NCBI RefSeq assembly: GCF_000012745.1
Contig: NC_007404.1
Span: 310,001 to 374,000, forward strand
Source: Thiobacillus denitrificans ATCC 25259
Lineage (GTDB): Bacteria; Pseudomonadota; Gammaproteobacteria; Burkholderiales; Thiobacillaceae
Reading direction: 5' to 3'
Length of the DNA stretch: 64,000 bases
In this document: in pieces, positions 46,623 to 54,206 of the stretch
Layout: the number at the start of each line of letters is the position of its first letter
Numbering within the stretch: the stretch's first letter is position 1
The notes under the pieces: generated by a model
Seen by the model: the letters and a program-made list of their open reading frames with translations, nothing else
The model's database searches: none
Told to the model about the DNA's origin: nothing
Program-made: the position numbers and the translations under genes

Positions 46623-47212
46623 CGCACTGGCTGCGCTACGCCCTCGTGGCGGCGGTCGTGGTCGTCGCCGGTTGCCAGCCGAAGCCGCAGGCGCCCGCGT
46701 TTCAGGCGACCGATATCACCGGCGCCGAGTTCGCGCGCGATTTCACGCTGACTGACCACAACGGGCAGGTGCGCAGCCTCGGCGATTTTCGCGGGAAGGC
46801 CGTCGCGGTCTTCTTCGGCTACACGCATTGTCCGGACGTCTGCCCGACGACGCTCTCGGATTTTGCCGCGGCGTTGTCGCAGCTCGGCCCGCAGGCGGAG
46901 CGCGTGCAGGTCATCTTCGTGACGGTCGATCCCCTGCGCGATACGCCGGATCTGCTCAAGCAGTTCGTGCCGGCTTTCCATCCGAGCTTCCTCGGTATGT
47001 ACGCCGACGGCCCCACGCTCGAGCGCCTGGCGAAGGAATACAAGATCGTCTATCAGAAGACGGCGGAGAAGGCGGCCGACGACTATCTGATCGATCACAG
47101 TGCCGGCACCTACGTCTATGATCCGGCAGGCAAGCTCAGGCTGCTCGTCCCCTACGGCAGCAGCCCAGACGCGATCGCCCAGGACCTGAAAACGCTTCTC
47201 AGCACGTCCTGA
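46619..47212 (+). CDS. Sco1/SenC family copper-chaperone lipoprotein
   Basis: A 197-residue protein with a lipoprotein signal (AAVVVVAGC, lipobox Cys near residue 16), so it is anchored to a membrane in the periplasm. The Sco copper site is complete: GYTHCPDVCPTTL (C-x3-C) near residue 64 and LIDHSAGTYVYDP (the His) near 161. VTVDPLRDTPDLL near 104 is also conserved. GTG 46619 overlaps the Rrf2 stop, so the two are translationally coupled. It should deliver copper to CuA or to the cbb3 oxidase. Confidence 0.92.
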   Translation: MTHWLRYALVAAVVVVAGCQPKPQAPAFQATDITGAEFARDFTLTDHNGQVRSLGDFRGKAVAVFFGYTHCPDVCPTTLSDFAAALSQLGPQAERVQVIFVTVDPLRDTPDLLKQFVPAFHPSFLGMYADGPTLERLAKEYKIVYQKTAEKAADDYLIDHSAGTYVYDPAGKLRLLVPYGSSPDAIAQDLKTLLSTS

Positions 47213-47225
47213 AGGAGGCGGGCGC

Positions 47226-47255
47226 TTGTCGCGCCGGTCTCGTCTATCATATAAT
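47226..47255 (+). promoter_or_regulatory. Promoter candidate for the cbb3 oxidase operon
   Basis: TTGTCG (47226-47231) and TATAAT (47250-47255, an exact -10 consensus) are separated by 18 bases, 85 bases upstream of ccoN. A second AT-rich TTTTAATATAAG stretch follows. I see no FNR/ANR box (TTGAT-N4-ATCAA) in the 127-base gap, which is unusual for cbb3 operons. Confidence 0.5.
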
Positions 47256-47339
47256 CCTTCGGTTTTAATATAAGCATATGCTGTTAAAGGACGCCGTGGA
47301 GTCGGCCGGCGTCGTTTCGGGTCAATTGGAGAGCGGTCG

Positions 47340-48794
47340 ATGTCGGTAAGCACATATTCCGGAGCAGAGCAGTACAACTTTGATATCGTTAAGAAATTTG
47401 CCGTCATGTCGCTCGTCTGGGCGGTGGTGGGCATGTTCGTCGGCGTCTACATCGCCTCCGAACTCGCTTGGCCGTTTCTGAATTTCGATAGTCCCTATTT
47501 TTCGTTCGGCCGTTTCCGGCCCGTGCACACGAGCGCGGTGATCTTCGGCTTCGGCGGCTCGGCGCTGTTCGCTACCTCTTATTACGTGGTGCAGCGTACC
47601 TGCCAGACCCGCCTGATTTCCGACGGCATGGCGAGCTTCACGTTCTGGGGGTGGCAGACCGTCATCGTCCTCGCGGCGCTTTCCTACGTCATGGGCTACT
47701 CGCAGGGCCGTGAATACGCCGAGATGGAATGGCCGATCGACCTGCTGGTCGAGGTCGTCTGGGTCACCTATCTGATCGTGTTCGTCGGCACCATCATGCG
47801 CCGCAAGCAGCCGCACATCTACGTCGCCAACTGGTTCTACCTGTCGTTCATTCTGGCGACGGCGCTGCTGCACACCTTCAATAACCTGGCGATGCCGATC
47901 GACCTGTTCTCGATGAAGTCGTACAGCCTGTTCTCCGGCACCCAGGACGCGATGACCCAGTGGTGGTACGGCCACAACGCGGTCGGCTTCTTCCTGACCG
48001 CCGCCTTCCTCGGCATGATGTACTACTTCGTGCCCAAGCAGGCCGGCCGCCCGATCTACTCCTACCGGCTGTCGATCGTGCACTTCTGGGCGCTTTCCTT
48101 CATGTATATGTGGGTCGGTGGTCACCACCTGCACTGGACCGCGCTGCCTGACTGGACCTCCTCACTCGCCGCCGCGTTCTCGATCCTGCTCTTGATGCCC
48201 TCCTGGGGCGGCATGATCAACGGCATCATGACGCTGTCGGGTGCCTGGGACAAACTGCGTACCGATCCGGTCATGCGCTTCATGATCGTCGCACTGTCGT
48301 TCTACGGCATGTCGACCTTCGAAGGCCCGATGATGTCGCTCAAGGAAGTCAACGCCCTCTCGCATTACACCGACTGGACCGTCGGCCACGTGCACTCGGG
48401 CGCGCTCGGCTGGGTCGCCATGATCTCGTTCGGCTCGCTGTACCACATGATGCCCAAGCTGTGGGACACCAAGATGTACAGCCGCAAGCTGGTCGAATGG
48501 CACTTCTGGCTCGCGACCATCGGCATCGTCCTGTACATCGTCGCGATGTGGATCTCGGGCATCACCCAGGGTCTGATGTGGCGTGCGTTCGACGAGTTCG
48601 GCAACCTCCAATACTCGTTTGCCGAGTCGGTTGCCGCGATGATGCCTTTCTACGCGATGCGCGCGATCGGCGGGATGTTCTTCCTCAGCGGCGCCGCGAT
48701 CATGGCCTTCAACATGTTCATGACCATTCGTCAGGGCAAGCGCGAAAGCGCGGCGCTGGAGGCCAAGCTCGCAGCCAAGATGGCTCACGCATGA
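47340..48794 (+). CDS. ccoN: cbb3-type cytochrome c oxidase subunit I
   Basis: Catalytic subunit of the high-affinity C-type haem-copper oxidase, 484 residues with 12 membrane helices. His ligands are visible in [13 protein letters not shown] near 60 (haem b), [16 protein letters not shown] near 211 (CuB His), [14 protein letters not shown] near 259 (CuB His pair) and [10 protein letters not shown] near 345 (haem b3 and b). The cross-linked Tyr of this class lies in [10 protein letters not shown] near 321. GGAGAG lies nine bases before the ATG. It allows respiration at low oxygen. Confidence 0.97.
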   Translation: MSVSTYSGAEQYNFDIVKKFAVMSLVWAVVGMFVGVYIASELAWPFLNFDSPYFSFGRFRPVHTSAVIFGFGGSALFATSYYVVQRTCQTRLISDGMASFTFWGWQTVIVLAALSYVMGYSQGREYAEMEWPIDLLVEVVWVTYLIVFVGTIMRRKQPHIYVANWFYLSFILATALLHTFNNLAMPIDLFSMKSYSLFSGTQDAMTQWWYGHNAVGFFLTAAFLGMMYYFVPKQAGRPIYSYRLSIVHFWALSFMYMWVGGHHLHWTALPDWTSSLAAAFSILLLMPSWGGMINGIMTLSGAWDKLRTDPVMRFMIVALSFYGMSTFEGPMMSLKEVNALSHYTDWTVGHVHSGALGWVAMISFGSLYHMMPKLWDTKMYSRKLVEWHFWLATIGIVLYIVAMWISGITQGLMWRAFDEFGNLQYSFAESVAAMMPFYAMRAIGGMFFLSGAAIMAFNMFMTIRQGKRESAALEAKLAAKMAHA

Positions 48795-48811
48795 TTCTGG
48801 AAAGATAGACA

Positions 48812-49558
48812 ATGAATTTCAATTTCAAGCACGAATGGGTTGAAACCAACATTGGCCTGATGGCCGTGTTGACCATGCTCGCGATCAGCGTCGGCGGCCT
48901 CGTCGAGATCGCACCGCTGTTCTTCATCGACAAGACGATCGAGAAGGTCGACGGCGTGCGGCCCTACACGCCGCTCGAGCAGCGCGGCCGCGACATCTAC
49001 CAGCGCGAAGGCTGCTACACCTGCCACTCGCAGATGATCCGCCCGTTCCGCGACGAGAAGCTGCGCTACGGCCATTACTCGCTGGCGGCCGAATCGCAAT
49101 ACGACCACCCGTTTCAGTGGGGGTCGAAGCGCACCGGTCCGGACCTCGCCCGCGTCGGCGGCAAGTACTCGAACGAATGGCACGTGCAGCACCTCGTCGC
49201 GCCGCGCTCGATGGTCCCCGAGTCGGTGATGCCGAACTATCCGTGGCTGCTTTCCACGCCGCTCGACATCTCGGACACGGCCGATCGCATGAAGGCTTTG
49301 CGCAAGGTCGGCGTTCCCTATTCGCTGAGCCAGGCCGAGTACGACACGAACGTCGGCAAGTTCGGCGAGACCGTCGCCAAGCAGTTGCACATCCCGGACG
49401 CGCAGAAGAATCTCGTTGCGCAAGCGAACTTCGGCAACTACGACGGCGACCGTTCGGGGGTCTCTGAAATGGACGCGCTGGTCGCCTATCTGCAGGTCCT
49501 TGGCACCATGGTCGATTTCAGCAAGCATACCGACGACGCGTTCGTCGACGCCCGCTGA
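48812..49558 (+). CDS. ccoO: cbb3-type cytochrome c oxidase subunit II (monohaem cytochrome c)
   Basis: A 248-residue inner-membrane monohaem cytochrome c. One N-terminal helix (about 11-32) anchors it, and the haem site CYTCHSQM lies near residue 67. [16 protein letters not shown] after it and [18 protein letters not shown] near 108 are conserved CcoO blocks, and [13 protein letters not shown] near 131 contains the axial Met. It passes electrons from CcoP to CcoN. Confidence 0.96.
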   Translation: MNFNFKHEWVETNIGLMAVLTMLAISVGGLVEIAPLFFIDKTIEKVDGVRPYTPLEQRGRDIYQREGCYTCHSQMIRPFRDEKLRYGHYSLAAESQYDHPFQWGSKRTGPDLARVGGKYSNEWHVQHLVAPRSMVPESVMPNYPWLLSTPLDISDTADRMKALRKVGVPYSLSQAEYDTNVGKFGETVAKQLHIPDAQKNLVAQANFGNYDGDRSGVSEMDALVAYLQVLGTMVDFSKHTDDAFVDAR

Positions 49559-49581
49559 GCGGCGCGGCCGGGGCTTCGGAT

Positions 49582-49767
49582 ATGGAATGGTTGATGTGGT
49601 TTTCGAAAGCCGAGAACACCAAGCCCCTGGCCTTGATCATCTTTTTCGTCACCTTTATCGGCATTCTGATTTACGTCTACGGTAGCCGGAAGCGGAGCAA
49701 GCGGCTCGAGTCGTACCGCGACATACCGTTCCTCGACGATCAGGAAGGGCCGAAGGACAAGCAATGA
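49582..49767 (+). CDS. ccoQ: cbb3-type cytochrome oxidase subunit CcoQ
   Basis: A 61-residue one-helix protein that stabilises the cbb3 complex. The helix (about residues 12-31, KPLALIIFFVTFIGILIYVYG) is followed by a charged tail (SRKRSKRLESYRDIPF). Its place between ccoO and ccoP and its overlap with the ccoP start (ATGA) identify it. It starts 24 bases after ccoO. Confidence 0.93.
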   Translation: MEWLMWFSKAENTKPLALIIFFVTFIGILIYVYGSRKRSKRLESYRDIPFLDDQEGPKDKQ

Positions 49768-50684
49768 GCGAGCAGAAACTACAATCCCAAACCGTACAAA
49801 CGACTGGTCACGCCTGGGACGGCGACCTGCAGGAATACAACAACCCGCTGCCGGTGTGGTGGGTCTACACCTTCTACGCGACGGTGATCTTCGCCATCGT
49901 TTACTGGATCATTTATCCGTCGTGGCCTGTGGGCAAGGACTGGATCGGCGGCGCGTCGCAGATCAGCTACGTCAATAGTGCCGGCGAGACCAAGACGCAC
50001 AGCTGGAACACCCGCGCGCTGCTGCTCGAGGATCTGAACCAGGCTGCCGCCGAGCAGAAGCCCTACTTCGACAAGGTTTCGGCGATGTCGTACGCGCAGA
50101 TCGCCAAGGATCCGGAAATGAACGGGTTCATCCTGTCCGCAGGCAAGGCCTTGTTCGCCGACAACTGCGCGCCCTGCCACCAGGCGGGCGGGCAGGGCGT
50201 GCCCGGATTCTTCCCCAACCTCGCCGACGACGACTGGCTCTACGGCGGCTCGTTCGACAAGATCCACCAGACCATCACCGGCGGTCGGCGCGGCTACATG
50301 CCCACCTTCAACGAGGTCCTGTCGGGTGAACAGATCGACCAACTGGCCCATTTCGTCGCGAGCCTGTCCGGCACCGAGCACGACGGGGCGAAGGCGACCG
50401 CAGGGCGAGCGCTGTTCCAGGGTGAGGCCGCCGCCTGTTATTTCTGCCACGGGACCGACGCCAAGGGGCGGACCGAAATCGGTGCACCGAACCTGACCGA
50501 CAATATCTGGCTGTGGGTCGATGCGCCGGCCGGCACCGGGGCCGCGGCCAAGGTTGGGGCGATCCGCAGCGTCATCGCCAACGGCGTCAACAAGGGCGTG
50601 ATGCCGGCCTGGGGCGACCGTCTGACGCCCGAACAGATCAAGGTCCTGACGGTCTACGTACACGAGTTGGGCGGAGGTCAGTAA
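49764..50684 (+). CDS. ccoP: cbb3-type cytochrome c oxidase subunit III (dihaem cytochrome c)
   Basis: A 306-residue membrane-anchored dihaem cytochrome c and the entry point for electrons. The N-terminal GHAWDGDLQEYNNPLPVWW near residue 15 is the CcoP signature and precedes the anchor helix (about 34-53). The two haem c sites are CAPCHQAGG near 135 and CYFCHGTDAKG near 225. It ends just before a strong terminator, so ccoNOQP form a defined transcription unit. Confidence 0.96.
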   Translation: MSEQKLQSQTVQTTGHAWDGDLQEYNNPLPVWWVYTFYATVIFAIVYWIIYPSWPVGKDWIGGASQISYVNSAGETKTHSWNTRALLLEDLNQAAAEQKPYFDKVSAMSYAQIAKDPEMNGFILSAGKALFADNCAPCHQAGGQGVPGFFPNLADDDWLYGGSFDKIHQTITGGRRGYMPTFNEVLSGEQIDQLAHFVASLSGTEHDGAKATAGRALFQGEAAACYFCHGTDAKGRTEIGAPNLTDNIWLWVDAPAGTGAAAKVGAIRSVIANGVNKGVMPAWGDRLTPEQIKVLTVYVHELGGGQ

Positions 50685-50704
50685 GACTCAGGCCGATGAC
50701 GACC

Positions 50705-50730
50705 AAAGCCCCCGATCTCGGGGGCTTTTG
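50705..50730 (+). terminator. Intrinsic terminator between ccoP and ccoG
   Basis: AAAGCCCCCGA pairs with TCGGGGGCTTT and the stem is followed directly by TTTT-G-TTT. It lies 21 bases after the ccoP stop. It would end or reduce transcription of ccoNOQP before the assembly genes ccoG, ccoH and ccoS. Confidence 0.85.
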
Positions 50731-50757
50731 TTTCCAGAGCAGCGAATCGCATACGCC

Positions 50758-52194
50758 ATGCAAAAAGGTCTAGAAGAACAGGTCGGTCTCTACCAGAAGC
50801 GGATCCCGATCTTCACGCGTTCCGTGAAGGGGCCTTTCCGGCGCTTCAAGACCTCGGTGCTGGTGCTCGCCTACGCCGTGTACTTCCTGCTGCCGTGGCT
50901 GCCGTGGTCGCGGCTCGATGCGCCGGCGCAGGCCGTGCTGTTCGATCTTCCCGGACGGCGTTTCCTGATCTTCGGGCTGACCGTCTATCCGCAGGACGTG
51001 GTCTGGCTGGCGCTGCTGCTGTTCATCGCGGCTATCTTGCTGTTTTTCGTGACCGGGCTCTTCGGTCGCGCGTTCTGCGGCTACTTCTGCTTTCAGACCC
51101 TGTGGACCGATTTCTTCATCTGGATCGAGCACAAGATCCAGGGCGAGCGCCCGGCACGGGTGCGCCTCTATCGCCAGCCCTGGGATCGCGAAAAGCTGCT
51201 GAAGGTCGGAGGGACGCACGCGTTATGGCTGCTGGCCGCCTTTTGGACCGGCATCACCTTCGTCGCCTACTTCGCGTACGCGCCGCAGCTCGTGGTGGAT
51301 TTCTTCGCCGGCGCCGCCGCACCGGCGGCCTACATCACGGTCACCATCCTGACCCTGTCGACTTACGCCGCGGCGGGCCTCATGCGCGAGCAGATCTGCA
51401 CCTACGTCTGCCCCTACGGCCGCTTCCAGAGCGTGATGTACGAAGCCGAAACGCTTGCCGTGCATTACGACGCGAGGCGGGGCGAGGGCACGCGCGGCCG
51501 CGCCCCCGCGCGCGCGGGACAGCGCACGCTTGCCGAGCGCCATGAAAAGGGCGTGGGCGACTGCGTCGACTGCGGACTCTGCGTACAAGTCTGCCCGGTT
51601 GGCATCGATATCCGCGACGGCCTGCAATACAAGTGCATCTCCTGCGGCCTGTGCATCGACGCGTGCAACACGATCATGGACTCCTTCAGTTTTCCGCGCG
51701 GCCTGATCCGCTACGACTCGGAGAAGAACCTCGCCGCCGCCACGCCGACGAAGCCGAAGGCGGACTGGAAGCGTTTGAAGACGATCGGCTACGGGCTCGC
51801 CCTCGTGCTGATGAGTGCGTATCTCGTCTACAGCATCAGCACGCGCGGCAGCTTCGATCGCGCCGTCAACCAGATCCGCCAGCCGCTCTACGTCGTGCTC
51901 TCGAACGGCGACATCCGCAACCGTTACCAGATCCGCATCACCAACAAGTCGGGGCAGGACGAGACCTATGCGATCAGCGCACGCGGCATCCCGAGCGGGG
52001 CGCTCGACCTCGGCAACTTCCGCGAGATCACCGTGAAGCCTGGCCACAGCGGAGTCGTCCAGGCGAGCGTCCGGCTGTCGCCCGAGGCCGCCGCGAGGAC
52101 CCAGAACTTCGAACTCGTCATCGCGCCGCGGGGCAAGCCGGGTGAGGCGCGGACCGAGAGCGTGCGTTTCGACAGCCCGAGGCCACGCGGATGA
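50758..52194 (+). CDS. ccoG: Cytochrome c oxidase accessory protein CcoG (dicluster ferredoxin-like)
   Basis: A 478-residue membrane protein needed for cbb3 maturation, probably for handling copper(II). N-terminal cysteine motifs FCGYFCFQTLWTD near residue 104 and CTYVCPYGR near 214 are followed by two [4Fe-4S] ferredoxin motifs, CVDCGLCVQVCPVGID near 267 and CISCGLCIDACNTIMD near 292. A C-terminal immunoglobulin-like domain (about 375-475) completes the family layout. ATG 50758 is preferred; a TTG ten codons upstream lies in the terminator. It overlaps the FixH gene by ATGA. Confidence 0.95.
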   Translation: MQKGLEEQVGLYQKRIPIFTRSVKGPFRRFKTSVLVLAYAVYFLLPWLPWSRLDAPAQAVLFDLPGRRFLIFGLTVYPQDVVWLALLLFIAAILLFFVTGLFGRAFCGYFCFQTLWTDFFIWIEHKIQGERPARVRLYRQPWDREKLLKVGGTHALWLLAAFWTGITFVAYFAYAPQLVVDFFAGAAAPAAYITVTILTLSTYAAAGLMREQICTYVCPYGRFQSVMYEAETLAVHYDARRGEGTRGRAPARAGQRTLAERHEKGVGDCVDCGLCVQVCPVGIDIRDGLQYKCISCGLCIDACNTIMDSFSFPRGLIRYDSEKNLAAATPTKPKADWKRLKTIGYGLALVLMSAYLVYSISTRGSFDRAVNQIRQPLYVVLSNGDIRNRYQIRITNKSGQDETYAISARGIPSGALDLGNFREITVKPGHSGVVQASVRLSPEAAARTQNFELVIAPRGKPGEARTESVRFDSPRPRG

Positions 52195-52973
52195 GCACGC
52201 TCACGACCCTTTTCGGCGGCCTCGCCGCGGTCTTCGTGCTGTTCGCCCTGGGCGGCCTGATTCGCGGCCTGCCGCTCGCGCTGCGTGCCGCACTCGCGGG
52301 TCTCGTCCCCCTGATCGCCTATTTCGCCCTGACGATCGGCAAATGGCCGGGGCTCGACGTCGTCGCGATCCACATCTCGGTGTTCCTCGCAGCCGCACTG
52401 GTGCTTTTCGCCCTGACGCAGTTCCGGCGCCGCGGCGCCGGGCGCATGCATTGGGCGCCGAAGTTGCTCACGGCCTTCTTCCTCGGGCTGGTCGTCATCA
52501 ATGCCACCTTGCTATATATCGCGACCAAGGGGCTGCCGGAACCGGTCGCGCGCTGGTGGTTGGGCGGGAAGGGCGACAGCAAGTCCGTGTATAGCGGTTT
52601 TTCCGGGGTCGTCCCCCACGGGCAGGGGGCGGCGAAGGGCATTTCGTCGGAACTCAGCGAACAGCATCGCGCGTCGCAACTCGGGTGGCAGATCACGGTG
52701 AACGGGCTCGACGGCGACGGCCGCACGCGGCCCGTCGAGGTACGCGTGCGGGACCGCACGGGACTTGCGGTCGAGCGGCTCGTCGCCGAACTGCGCCTCC
52801 TGCGTCCCGGGGCCACCGGGCCGACGGCCTCGCTGCCCCTTGCGTCGGCCGAGCCAGGCGTCTACATCGGTGCGCTCGTATTGCCCGCCGGCGGGCGCTG
52901 GTTCGTCGAGCTCCGGCTCCTGCAAGAGGACGAGGTGCGTTTCCGCACCACGCAGGAGATCACCGTGCCATGA
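52191..52973 (+). CDS. ccoH: FixH/CcoH family protein with extra N-terminal membrane helices
   Basis: A 260-residue protein that ends in a FixH domain (about 100-260). WAPKLLTAFFLGLVVINATLLY near residue 88 is the usual FixH membrane anchor, and SSELSEQHRASQLGWQITV near 151 with a C-terminal LPAGGRWFVELRL block is typical. Unlike the 150-170-residue classical FixH, it has about 85 extra N-terminal residues with two or three more hydrophobic helices (LFGGLAAVFVLFALGGLI, LPLIAYFAL, ISVFLAAALVLFAL). CcoH is required for cbb3 assembly. It overlaps ccoS by ATGA, with no ccoI between them. Confidence 0.85.
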   Translation: MSTLTTLFGGLAAVFVLFALGGLIRGLPLALRAALAGLVPLIAYFALTIGKWPGLDVVAIHISVFLAAALVLFALTQFRRRGAGRMHWAPKLLTAFFLGLVVINATLLYIATKGLPEPVARWWLGGKGDSKSVYSGFSGVVPHGQGAAKGISSELSEQHRASQLGWQITVNGLDGDGRTRPVEVRVRDRTGLAVERLVAELRLLRPGATGPTASLPLASAEPGVYIGALVLPAGGRWFVELRLLQEDEVRFRTTQEITVP

Positions 52974-53155
52974 GCGGCGTGCTCGGCTTTCTTTTCCTGC
53001 TTTCGGGCGTCTTCGTCCTGCTGATCATCGTCGGCGTGTTCTGGTCGATCAAAAGCGGCCAGTTCGATGACCTCGAAGGTCCGGCCGAACGCATCCTCAT
53101 GGACGACGACGATCCCTTGCTGCCCGGCCGCCGCTTGAGCGACAAGGACGACTGA
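52970..53155 (+). CDS. ccoS: cbb3-type cytochrome oxidase assembly protein CcoS
   Basis: A 61-residue protein beginning in the ATGA overlap with FixH. One membrane helix (GFLFLLSGVFVLLIIVGVFW) is followed by the CcoS signature SIKSGQFDDLEGPAERILMDDD near residues 26-46, which identifies it. It is needed for haem b insertion or maturation of cbb3 oxidase. It normally follows ccoI, which is absent here. Confidence 0.93.
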   Translation: MSGVLGFLFLLSGVFVLLIIVGVFWSIKSGQFDDLEGPAERILMDDDDPLLPGRRLSDKDD

Positions 53156-53189
53156 TTTAAAATTCACCAACTTCGACGGAGTACACGCA

Positions 53190-53297
53190 ATGAAACAGCT
53201 TCTGACCTTTCAAGGTTTTCCGATGGTGGTCGTGGTCGCCCTGATCGTCTGGTCGTGGATCAGCATCCTCTCGGTGGTGATCGCATCGTTCTTCTGA
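53190..53297 (+). CDS. 35-residue single-helix membrane peptide after ccoS
   Basis: A short gene with GGAG at 53177-53180, nine bases before ATG 53190. The product begins MKQLLTFQGFP and then forms one helix rich in Val, Ile and Trp (VVVVALIVWSWISILS), ending in FF. It lies 34 bases after ccoS and 11 bases before a strong terminator, as the last gene of the cbb3 assembly operon. Size and layout recall CcoM, a 37-residue single-helix subunit of the P. stutzeri cbb3 oxidase, but I cannot align it from memory. It could also be an unrelated small membrane protein. Confidence 0.6.
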   Translation: MKQLLTFQGFPMVVVVALIVWSWISILSVVIASFF

Positions 53298-53308
53298 ACG
53301 CGCCTTCT

Positions 53309-53348
53309 GCCAACAAAAAGCCCCGCATCGGCGGGGCTTTTTGTTGGC
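53309..53348. terminator. Bidirectional terminator between the cco operon and rpoH
   Basis: Two perfect 18-base arms (53309-53326 and 53331-53348) with a 4-base ATCG loop. Each strand shows a GCCCCGC/GCGGGGC stem flanked by A5 and T5 runs, so it works in both directions, closing the plus-strand cco genes and the minus-strand rpoH gene. Confidence 0.95.
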
Positions 53349-53360
53349 AGAACCTCCCGT

Positions 53361-54206
53361 TCAGGCAGGGATCGACGCACGCATCTTCTGCAGCGCGCGC
53401 GCTTCGATCTGGCGGATGCGTTCGGCCGAGACGCCGTATTGCGCCGCGAGTTCATGCAGCGTCGCGACGTCGCCTTCGCTGAGCCAGCGCGCCTGGATGA
53501 TGTGGCGGCTGCGCTCGTCGAGTTCTTCGAGTGCGCTCGTGAGGCCGCTTTCGCGCAGTCGTTCGGTCTGCTCGCGCTCGAGGCGCTGGGCGGGGTTCTC
53601 TTCCGCGCTCGCGAGATAGGCGATCGGGCTGTAGTCGTCCTCGCCGTCGTCGACCATCGGATCGATCGAGACGTCATGGCCCGAGAGCCGCGTTTCCATC
53701 TCGAGCACGTCCTTGCGGCTGACGTTGAGTTCCTGCGCCATCGCGTCGGCCTGCTGCACGGTCAGCGCGTTGAGCGACTGCTTGAGGCTGCGCAGGTTGA
53801 AAAAGAGCTTGCGCTGGGCCTTGGTCGTCGCGAGCTTGACCATTCGGTAGTTCTTCAGCACGTATTCGTGGATTTCAGCGCGGATCCAGTGCAGCGCGAA
53901 GGACACGAGCCGCACGCCGCGGTCCGGATCGAAGCGCTTGACCGCCTTCATCAGGCCGACGTTGCCTTCCTGGATCAGGTCCGCGTGCGGCAGCCCGTAG
54001 CCCAGATAGTGCCGAGCGATGCTCACCACGACGCGCAGGTGCGACAACACCAGCCGGCGCGCCGCTTCAAGGTCTTGTTCGTCATGCCACGCGCGCGCCA
54101 GCTTCTGCTCTTCCTCGAGGCTGAGCATCGGATAGTGGCTCACGGTCTGGATGTAGCTGTCCAGACTGTAGGCGGCGGGAATCGGTAAAGACATTGTCTG
54201 CGTCAT
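53361..54206 (-). CDS. rpoH: Heat-shock sigma factor RpoH (sigma-32)
   Basis: Alternative sigma factor of 281 residues for heat-shock genes. Region 2 shows HADLIQEGNVGLMKAVKRFDP near residues 74-94. The RpoH box QRKLFFNLR lies near 131 and separates it from other group 3 sigma factors. Region 4 ends with ELAAQYGVSAERIRQIEARAL near 253. An exact AAGGAGGT sequence precedes the ATG. CIRCE lies 26 bases upstream of the start, so HrcA control is expected. A bidirectional terminator follows the gene. Confidence 0.96.
   Translation of the reverse strand: MTQTMSLPIPAAYSLDSYIQTVSHYPMLSLEEEQKLARAWHDEQDLEAARRLVLSHLRVVVSIARHYLGYGLPHADLIQEGNVGLMKAVKRFDPDRGVRLVSFALHWIRAEIHEYVLKNYRMVKLATTKAQRKLFFNLRSLKQSLNALTVQQADAMAQELNVSRKDVLEMETRLSGHDVSIDPMVDDGEDDYSPIAYLASAEENPAQRLEREQTERLRESGLTSALEELDERSRHIIQARWLSEGDVATLHELAAQYGVSAERIRQIEARALQKMRASIPA

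Noticed and set aside
47213-47339. FNR/ANR box in front of ccoN
   Set aside because: No TTGAT-N4-ATCAA or close variant is present in the gap; only AT-rich promoter-like sequence is seen.
50728-50757. Longer ccoG starting at TTG 50728
   Set aside because: This codon lies in the U-run of the ccoP terminator; ATG 50758 gives the normal CcoG N-terminus.
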